Assembly: GCA_022563885.1 (NCBI GenBank)
Contig: JADFMM010000013.1
Span: 1 to 47,490, forward strand
Length of the DNA: 47,490 nucleotides
Source: Planctomycetota bacterium
GTDB taxonomy: Bacteria; Planctomycetota; Phycisphaerae; Sedimentisphaerales; Anaerobacaceae
Direction of reading: 5' to 3'
The notes under the pieces: model-generated
What the model was told of the DNA's origin: nothing
The model's input: the letters and a program-made list of their open reading frames with translations, nothing else
The model's database searches: none
In this document: piece by piece, positions 41,438 through 47,490 of the stretch
How the letters are laid out: each line of letters begins with the position of its first letter
How positions within the stretch are numbered: position 1 is the stretch's first letter
Made by a program: the position numbers and the translations under genes

Positions 41438-43846
41438 ATGGGTACCATCAATTTTCCCGGCCTGGCGACCGGCATCGACACCACTCAGATTGTCAAACAG
41501 CTCATGGCCATCAACGGCAGGCGCGTGGCGAACTACAAGATCGACAAGCTCCAGTTGAGCCAAAAAGAGACGGCCGTCGGTGAACTTAAAACAAAAGCCA
41601 GTACCCTGGTAACGGCCGCCGACGCGCTCTCCGATACGGAAAAACTGGAAACCTTCAAGTCGACCTCCAGCCACCCGAATCGTCTGGGTGTCGCGACGAC
41701 CTCCGCGGCCAACCCCGGCTCTCACTCCATCGAAATCAATCAGTTGGCCACCGCGGAGACCTGGATCCAGGACACGACCACCTTTGATTTCGAGACGGAA
41801 CTCGTCGGTGCCGGAACCTTTATCTATTCCTACAACTACAAAGAACGGACCATCACGGCCACGGCGACGACGACCCTCGAGGATTTTGTCGGTCTGATCA
41901 ACAACGATGAAGAGAATCCCGGGGTCACGGCCAGCCTCCTCAACCAGGGTGGAAAACAGCGTCTCCTGCTAAATGGTCGGGAAACCGGCGAAGACTTCCA
42001 AATCACCATCAACTCCAAGAACACCGAGGTATGGAAACCAGATACCGGCGCATCGGACCCCACCTTCCTGGACGATGGAGAAAATGCGGTATTGACGGAC
42101 AAGATCATCAATCTGGACCAATGGACCGACGCCCACACGGGAACAGAGACGATCACCATCAGTGGCACGAACAATGCCGGGACCACCATACTGCCCTCTC
42201 GCGTCCTGACCATCACGGCCGATACGACGCTGGCGCACCTTATCAAAGACATCAACTATTTCTTCGAGGGGTTTGCCACAGCCCGCTTGGAAAACGGCAA
42301 GGTGGTCCTCACCGATCACACCTCGGGGACCAGCAGTCTGTCGGTGAGCCTCACCTATGCGGCCAACGGCAGCGCGGCCAGCCTGGGCCTGCCGACGATG
42401 GTGGTCTCCACCGAAGGAGGCTCCATCTCCGAAAGCCTCACCTCCCTGACCTCCACTTATTTCGTCCAGACACAAAACGCCCAGAACGCCCAGGTCAAGA
42501 TCGACAGCTTTACCCCCACCGCCGTGGCAGAGGTTCAGACGCTCACGCCGGATGCCGTGGCCACGGCCGGAACCTATACCCTGACCTACGGCGGTGAAAC
42601 CACATCGAACCTAACCAAGAATTCCACCACCGCCAACATCGAAAGCGCCCTTAACGCGCTATCCACCATCTCGGCCATCGGCAATGTCACGGTCACTGGC
42701 GATGACCTTGGTGAAAGTACGAATGGCCTGATCGTCACCTTCGCCAGCTCGGCGGGCAATGTCTCGATGATCACCATCGATATTTCGAGTCTCACCGGTC
42801 CTACCGCCGTCACGGTATCGGAAACGACACGCGGCAACAACGAGGAATGGGTCAGCCGAAATTCCAACATCATCACCGACGCGCTCACCGGCACCACCCT
42901 CATCCTGCAGGATGTCAACGACACCGACAGCGACAGCAACATCATCCCCATCGAGATTACCATCAGCCGGGACACCGGCGGGGTCAAATCAAAGGTCACC
43001 AGGCTGGTCAGCAGCTACAACTCGGTCCTGACCTATCTGAAGGAGAAGACCGAGTACAACGTGGACACTAAGAGGCTGGGCATGTTCAGCAACGACATTG
43101 CCGTGACGCTCATCAAGACTCAGATGAAAGCCCCCTTCCTGGGAGTCCTCGATGGATTTTCCTCGGAAGATACTTATTTTCAGGTTCGCGACATCGGCCT
43201 AGCCTTTGATGGGCGCGGTCAGATGACGTTCGATGAGGGCAAGTTCAACGATGCCATCAAAGACGACTATCTGGCTGTCATCGAACTCTTGGGAGCCGCC
43301 GGCAAGGGGAGAAGCGACAGTGATACGGTCAAATTCCACAGCGCCAGCAAGATCTATACCACGCCCACGACCTATAACTTCACGGTGACGGTGGCCAGCG
43401 GCATCGTCACATCAGCCGGTATCAAACTGAGAACAGAGTCCACTTATCGTGACATGACCATAGACGGAAACTTGGTGAGCGGTAACGACAGCTTTGATGC
43501 CACGGGATTCGGACCCATCCACCCGGAAAACGGACTCTTTCTGCAAGTGGATCTCAGCTCCGACGGCACCTTCACGGGAACCGTGACTGTCAAGCAGGGC
43601 GTGGGAGGCGTTCTGGAAAAAGTGATGGATGACATCGTCGAGGCCAATGGCAGATTAGACATCACCTCTAAGGGCATCAAAGACAACATCAGGCGTCTCG
43701 AAGGCATCATCGAAAAAGAGGAAAAGCGATTGGAAAAACTGGAAGACCGCCTGGTTGCCCGCTTCGCCCGCCTCGAAAAAAACCTGCAACTCCTCCAGAG
43801 ACAGTTGGCCGCGGTGGGAGCACTCTCCGCGACGATCTTTAGGTAG
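41438..43846 (+). CDS. fliD: Flagellar filament cap protein FliD with inserted planctomycete repeat domain
   Basis: The 802-residue protein has the FliD N-terminus (FPGLATGIDTTQIVKQLMAI), FliD_C (VTRLVSSYNSVLTYLKEKTE; AFDGRGQMTFDEGKFNDAIK) and a long C-terminal coiled coil (LEGIIEKEEKRLEKLEDRL). Residues about 364-470 form an inserted domain that matches, by eye, the planctomycete pattern VQTLT...GTYTLTYGGETT...IESALNALSTI..VTVTGDD...VTFASSAGN. E. coli FliD has 468 residues, so the excess lies in surface-exposed domains. GGAGGG precedes the ATG. Confidence 0.92.
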   Translation: MGTINFPGLATGIDTTQIVKQLMAINGRRVANYKIDKLQLSQKETAVGELKTKASTLVTAADALSDTEKLETFKSTSSHPNRLGVATTSAANPGSHSIEINQLATAETWIQDTTTFDFETELVGAGTFIYSYNYKERTITATATTTLEDFVGLINNDEENPGVTASLLNQGGKQRLLLNGRETGEDFQITINSKNTEVWKPDTGASDPTFLDDGENAVLTDKIINLDQWTDAHTGTETITISGTNNAGTTILPSRVLTITADTTLAHLIKDINYFFEGFATARLENGKVVLTDHTSGTSSLSVSLTYAANGSAASLGLPTMVVSTEGGSISESLTSLTSTYFVQTQNAQNAQVKIDSFTPTAVAEVQTLTPDAVATAGTYTLTYGGETTSNLTKNSTTANIESALNALSTISAIGNVTVTGDDLGESTNGLIVTFASSAGNVSMITIDISSLTGPTAVTVSETTRGNNEEWVSRNSNIITDALTGTTLILQDVNDTDSDSNIIPIEITISRDTGGVKSKVTRLVSSYNSVLTYLKEKTEYNVDTKRLGMFSNDIAVTLIKTQMKAPFLGVLDGFSSEDTYFQVRDIGLAFDGRGQMTFDEGKFNDAIKDDYLAVIELLGAAGKGRSDSDTVKFHSASKIYTTPTTYNFTVTVASGIVTSAGIKLRTESTYRDMTIDGNLVSGNDSFDATGFGPIHPENGLFLQVDLSSDGTFTGTVTVKQGVGGVLEKVMDDIVEANGRLDITSKGIKDNIRRLEGIIEKEEKRLEKLEDRLVARFARLEKNLQLLQRQLAAVGALSATIFR

Positions 43847-43857
43847 GGATCGGCAAA

Positions 43858-44610
43858 ATGAACCAACCACTGTCACACGAAGAACTGTTGCAATTGAAAC
43901 GCTGGAATACCCCTACCATCTACAACGGCTGGGAGCAGATCACGCAGCACAACCCGGCCCGTGACGCGTTCAATATCGAGGAGACACACGATTTCATGCC
44001 GCAGATGGGACCCATGGTCGGCCAAGCCGTCACGTGCGTCATCCAACCGGGTAGTGACGAGCACCGACGAAACAATCCGAATGCCTCGACTGAATATCGA
44101 GCTTATGTCGCGTCGGTTCCAGGTCCCAAGATCGTCGTCATGCAGGACCTCGACAAACCCATGACCTATGGCTCCGCCTGGGGCGAGGTGAACAGCAACA
44201 TCCACAAGGCACTCGGGTGCGTGGGTGTCATCGTCGATGGAGCCATCCGCGATATGGACGAGATGAGCAACGCCGGTTTCAAGGCGCTGGCTCGGCGCCT
44301 GTGTGTCGGACATGCTCATGCCGTCCCGATACGGTGGGGCTGTGAGGTCGAAGTCTTCGGCCGTCACGTTCAACCGGGGCAACTCATTCATGCCGATAAA
44401 CACGGTTTCATGGCGATCCCCTTCGGCGAAGAGAAAGGGCTATTGGATGCGGCTCGTTTCATGGACACGAACGAATGCAAACATTTGATCTCCGCGGCCC
44501 GCACTTCATCGGGTAAACCGATGGAACAGGTATTGCGGGAGATTGATGAAGGCGCGGCAAGATTCGCGGAGGCTGCCCGGGAACGGTTCAAGCGTGGTGG
44601 TGAGTGGTAG
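43858..44610 (+). CDS. RraA/HMG-aldolase-like protein
   Basis: The 250-residue protein carries the RraA-type barrel motif WGEVNSNIHKALGCVGVIV and DGAIRDMDEM, where the GxxxDG-x-x-RD segment holds the substrate and metal site of 4-hydroxy-4-methyl-2-oxoglutarate aldolases. It could be an aldolase or a bystander family member; the N-terminal 50 residues are not typical. It starts 11 bp after fliD, so read-through from the fliD operon is likely. It ends 12 bp from the convergent aldehyde dehydrogenase gene; a link to the two dehydrogenases is possible. Confidence 0.75.
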   Translation: MNQPLSHEELLQLKRWNTPTIYNGWEQITQHNPARDAFNIEETHDFMPQMGPMVGQAVTCVIQPGSDEHRRNNPNASTEYRAYVASVPGPKIVVMQDLDKPMTYGSAWGEVNSNIHKALGCVGVIVDGAIRDMDEMSNAGFKALARRLCVGHAHAVPIRWGCEVEVFGRHVQPGQLIHADKHGFMAIPFGEEKGLLDAARFMDTNECKHLISAARTSSGKPMEQVLREIDEGAARFAEAARERFKRGGEW

Positions 44611-44621
44611 TGGTGATATCG

Positions 44622-46076
44622 TCATCGGTATTTGACATAGGCGACCTTATGTTCGGAAAAGAACTCGATACCCGTATGACCCGCTTCGGGCAGGCCGAAT
44701 CCGGAGGCCTTAACGCCACCAAAACTGAGGTGCGGCTCTTTGACGGCTGTCATTAGATTCACGTGCGCCAAGCCCACCTCGGTCTCTTCCAGAAAGGTAA
44801 ACGCCTTCTGCAGATCCGAGGTAAAGATCGACGAGGAGAGGCCAAAGTCGACTTGATTCGCCACTTGCAAGGCTTGCTCGAAATCAGCCACCTCCATGAT
44901 ACTCAGCACCGGGCCGAAGATCTCTTCCTGGGCAATCCTCATCTCCGGCTGGACATCGGCAAAGAGGGTGGGCTCCACGAAGCAGCCTTTTTTATACTCG
45001 CCGCCAGTCATCCTGCCACCCCCGCATAGGAGTGTGGCGCCTTCTTCTTTTCCCATTTTCAGGTAATCCAGGATGGATTCGAGCTGTTGCGTGCCGCAGA
45101 CCGGCCCCATGGCAACCGCCGGATCCATCCCGTTTCCGACTTTGATTTGACGCGTCAACTCGAGCACGCGTTCCCGAAACTCCGCAGCAACTCCATGGAT
45201 GACGATGGCGCGACTCGTTGAGGTGCACCATTGTCCGGCACAGGCAAAGGCCGCCTTGGCTACCGCCTCGGCGGCCTGATCCAGATCCGCATCTTCCAGG
45301 ACGACAGAGGCATTCTTGCCGCCCATCTCCAACTGGGTCCGGGTCATGTTCCGGGCCGCCTGCTGATGGATCTGTCGGCCGACCTGGGTCGATCCCGTGA
45401 AGGAGATGGCCTTCACGAGGGAGTGGGTGACAAGCTCGTGGCCGAGGGTGCCGCCACTACCCGTGATGAAATTCAACACACCGGCAGGTAAACCCGCCTC
45501 CACAAAAAGCTCTACGAACTTTAGGCCGGTCTGTGGCGTGAGGCTGGCCGGCTTGAAGACACAGGTGTTGCCGGCCATCAGCGCGGGGGTGATCTTTCTC
45601 CCGGGGACATTAAAAGGGAAATTCCAGGGACTGATGATGGCAACGACACCCAAGGGCTGTCGAGTACTGTAGGCGAAGACACCGTCCATTGACGAGGGGG
45701 CCGTCTGGCCATAGACGCGCACGCCCTCGTGTATCTGGAATTCCATCTCTAGAATCGCCGAGTCGATCTCGGTTCGGGACTCCGTGAGTGTCTTGCCGTT
45801 TTCCCGAGTCAGGATTTCGGCAAATTCGTCCCTGCGGCGTTTCATGGCCTCATGGGCGACCTTGAGAATCGCCGCCCGCCTTTGGACCGTCCAACGCGAC
45901 CACGGGCCAAAGGCCTCTTGAGCCGCTTCGATGGCGCGTTGGGCGTCCCCCCGCGTTGAAGCGGGCCATAACCCCGTCACCTCGTCGAGATTGGCTGGAC
46001 ACCGCTGTTCGAAGGTCGGGTGATCTGCCATGTCTTCCCATTGACCATTGATATAGATCGGGAATGTTTGCGTCAT
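44622..46076 (-). CDS. NAD(P)-dependent aldehyde dehydrogenase, semialdehyde dehydrogenase-like
   Basis: The 484-residue ALDH superfamily enzyme has the NAD-binding FTGSTQVG, the general-base Glu in LEMGGKNASVVLEDADL (near 249), and the catalytic Cys in ACAGQWCTSTSR (near 283); EEIFGPVLSIM follows. Sequence style fits succinate- or alpha-ketoglutaric-semialdehyde dehydrogenases; the exact aldehyde is not determined. ATG at 46076 with AAGGG eight bases upstream. It is 14 bp downstream of the iron-alcohol dehydrogenase gene, a natural alcohol-to-acid pair. Confidence 0.9.
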   Translation of the reverse strand: MTQTFPIYINGQWEDMADHPTFEQRCPANLDEVTGLWPASTRGDAQRAIEAAQEAFGPWSRWTVQRRAAILKVAHEAMKRRRDEFAEILTRENGKTLTESRTEIDSAILEMEFQIHEGVRVYGQTAPSSMDGVFAYSTRQPLGVVAIISPWNFPFNVPGRKITPALMAGNTCVFKPASLTPQTGLKFVELFVEAGLPAGVLNFITGSGGTLGHELVTHSLVKAISFTGSTQVGRQIHQQAARNMTRTQLEMGGKNASVVLEDADLDQAAEAVAKAAFACAGQWCTSTSRAIVIHGVAAEFRERVLELTRQIKVGNGMDPAVAMGPVCGTQQLESILDYLKMGKEEGATLLCGGGRMTGGEYKKGCFVEPTLFADVQPEMRIAQEEIFGPVLSIMEVADFEQALQVANQVDFGLSSSIFTSDLQKAFTFLEETEVGLAHVNLMTAVKEPHLSFGGVKASGFGLPEAGHTGIEFFSEHKVAYVKYR

Positions 46077-46090
46077 GATGCGCCCTTCCG

Positions 46091-47251
46091 CTAGTACGCC
46101 GCCCGATAAATGGTTTTCACATCCTGGAGGGTCATCGCGCGGGGATTGTTCTTCATCAGGCGGGTGACCTTCAACGCGCCGGCGGCCATCTGATCGATCG
46201 ACTCCTCCGGGATGTCCAAGTCACCCAGGCGGGAGACGATGCCGACTTCAGAACACAGTTCCCTCACGGCGTCCACTGACGCTGCGGCCGAGGGGGCCGC
46301 GGCAAACTCACCGTTTGGTCTTCCCAGGGCGTCGGCAATCCGGGCGAACCTCTCCGGACAGCTCTCCAGATTGAACTGCATGACATAGGGTAACAACAGT
46401 GCGTTGGCCATGCCATGCGGCACGTCGAACATACCGCCCAGCGGGTAGGCCATGGCGTGCACGGCGGCCGTGTTGACGGATCCGAGGCACATGCCGCCGT
46501 AGAGACTCGCCATGGCCATGTGGTAGCGAGCCTCCAGATCCGAGCCCTCCGCAACGGCCCTCTTCAGATACCGTCCTATCAGTTGGATCGCCGCCAGGGC
46601 AAAGGTGTCGATAAAAGGATGGGCGAACTTATTGGTGTAGGCCTCAATCGCATGCGTCAAGGCATCCACGCCGGTATAGGCCGTTACCTGAGGGGGCAAT
46701 GTCACGGCCAACTCGGGATCGATCAGCGCGACATCGGCGTAGAGGTGATCACTGACGATCCCCTTCTTCAGTTGTGCCTGCTTATCGGAAAGCACGGCGA
46801 TCGGCGTGACTTCGCTGCCGGTGCCCGCGGTCGTGGGGATCATGACGGTGGGTAGACCGCGGTGGGGAATGTTGTCGATGCCAAAATAGTCTTGCAGATC
46901 GCCGCTATTGCCCAGGAGCACCGCCGTCACCTTCGCGGTATCCAGGGCACTGCCCCCACCCAGTCCGATCAAGACCTCGCATTGAGAGGAGCGAGCCGCT
47001 TCATGACAGTCCCATACGACCTCGATCCTCGGATCCGGTTCAACCTTGTCATACAAGGCGGTTGAGACATCCGCCTCAGACAAGATGCCCAGGAGTTTTT
47101 CGGCTATCCCCGCTCTGACGAGGCCGGGATCCGTGACGACAAAGGCTTTGCCGGCGCCGATCCGCCGAACGGCCTCCGGTAGCTCTTCGAGGGCGCCCTT
47201 GCCGAAGATCAGTTTCCCACTCATCTGGAAGGGTAGCGTTCTATTCATCAT
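46091..47251 (-). CDS. Iron-containing alcohol dehydrogenase
   Basis: The 386-residue group III ADH has the NAD-binding GLGGGSALDTAK and PTTAGTGSEVT, and the metal site formed by DALTHAIEAYTN and HAMAYPLGGMFDVPHGMANA (Asp plus three His). It oxidises or reduces an alcohol/aldehyde pair, coupled with the adjacent aldehyde dehydrogenase. Two ATGs (47251, 47248) are possible; a TTG at 47260 would extend it slightly. A mobile-element copy lies just upstream, so the promoter region is short. Confidence 0.92.
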   Translation of the reverse strand: MMNRTLPFQMSGKLIFGKGALEELPEAVRRIGAGKAFVVTDPGLVRAGIAEKLLGILSEADVSTALYDKVEPDPRIEVVWDCHEAARSSQCEVLIGLGGGSALDTAKVTAVLLGNSGDLQDYFGIDNIPHRGLPTVMIPTTAGTGSEVTPIAVLSDKQAQLKKGIVSDHLYADVALIDPELAVTLPPQVTAYTGVDALTHAIEAYTNKFAHPFIDTFALAAIQLIGRYLKRAVAEGSDLEARYHMAMASLYGGMCLGSVNTAAVHAMAYPLGGMFDVPHGMANALLLPYVMQFNLESCPERFARIADALGRPNGEFAAAPSAAASVDAVRELCSEVGIVSRLGDLDIPEESIDQMAAGALKVTRLMKNNPRAMTLQDVKTIYRAAY

Positions 47252-47295
47252 AAGACTCAAGCAATCTAAGGGCGTAGATACAATTCTGAAAAAAA

Positions 47296-47474
47296 GGCCT
47301 GGTTCATTTCCGGGTCACATTCCCGATCGTTGTCGTTGTCGTGATCGTAATCGAAACATGGGATTGGGGCAATCACGGGTATCGATTACGACAACGACAA
47401 CCGCTGCGCTGATTACGACCACGAGGAGTGGCACACGGACTGGCACCTATGCGAGAACGATTCTGAACCAGGTC
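47296..47474 (+). mobile_element. Dispersed palindromic MITE-like element, copy C
   Basis: 179 bp with ends GGCCTGGTTCA (47296-47306) and TGAACCAGGTC (47464-47474, 10 of 11 paired). Flanks GAAAAAAA and GAAGAACA agree at six of eight bases. It shares the ends and the subterminal CCGGGT and ACGGACTG...TATGC blocks with A and B, but its inner arms differ: GTTGTCGTTGTCGT (47329-47342) pairs with the 47383-47401 stretch CGATTACGACAACGACAAC. The element is non-coding. Confidence 0.75.
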
Positions 47475-47490
47475 GAAGAACAGCACACTC

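Noticed and set aside
1-47490. CRISPR arrays, tRNA and rRNA genes
   Set aside because: By eye I found no regularly spaced direct repeats of CRISPR type, no tRNA arm motifs in gaps, and no rRNA-like sequence; a covariance-model scan would be decisive.

Overview
This 47.5 kb window is GC-rich bacterial chromosome dominated by flagellar genes. Several features suggest a motile Planctomycetota member, possibly a Phycisphaerae relative: a short ECF-type sigma factor paired with a PknB-type kinase, a small receiver protein fused to an excisionase-like HTH, a 'VQTLTP...' repeat domain inserted in FliD, and many TPR and low-similarity envelope proteins. That placement is inference; no rRNA or other phylogenetic marker is present.

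Layout. 1-1.2 kb: protein kinase (cut by the window edge) and its ECF-like sigma factor. 1.2-4.4 kb: NikR and a divergent ECF-type nickel importer, nikMN-nikQ-nikO. 4.3-5.8 kb: three poorly known genes (GAF-like and two membrane proteins). 6-9 kb: an HDOD-histidine kinase and an HTH-receiver response regulator, with a good sigma-70 promoter and a leader hairpin. 9.3-12.2 kb: TorF-like porin, purE and a degenerate amidase-like membrane protein. 12.3-24.7 kb (minus strand): one long flagellar operon, two TPR/scaffold proteins - sigma-54 activator - fliL - fliM - fliN - flhA - small membrane gene - fliA - two tiny genes - two lipoproteins - and an flgM-like gene with its own sigma-28 promoter. 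25.1-26.6 kb: a second sigma-54 activator (FleQ/FlrA-like). 27.4-39.7 kb (plus strand): flgD-flgE-pilZ-flgF-flgG-flgA-flgH-flgI-flgJ-flgN-flgK-flgL. 39.9-43.8 kb: two TPR genes, a small chaperone-like gene and fliD. 43.9-47.3 kb: RraA-like aldolase, aldehyde dehydrogenase and iron-dependent alcohol dehydrogenase.

Regulation can be read from the DNA. Three intergenic sites match the -24/-12 sigma-54 consensus with the exact GG-N10-GC spacing, one in front of each flagellar operon. Two sigma-54 activators are encoded here, so they are likely to drive these operons. FliA is made from the first operon, and the adjacent flgM-like gene has a TAACGTTT-N11-CGCGATAA sigma-28 promoter, giving a compact sigma-54 -> sigma-28/anti-sigma cascade. 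Neither activator has a canonical phosphorylatable receiver.

The most unexpected feature is a dispersed non-coding mobile element. Three copies (11298-11466, 24885-25047, 47296-47474) share 11-bp terminal inverted repeats starting GGCCTGGTTCA and are flanked by apparent 8-bp target duplications. Their internal hairpin arms differ in sequence between copies but stay self-complementary. A second, unrelated MITE-like element lies at 26973-27123, and a 16-bp exact copy of its end sits inside a lipoprotein gene at 13300-13315.
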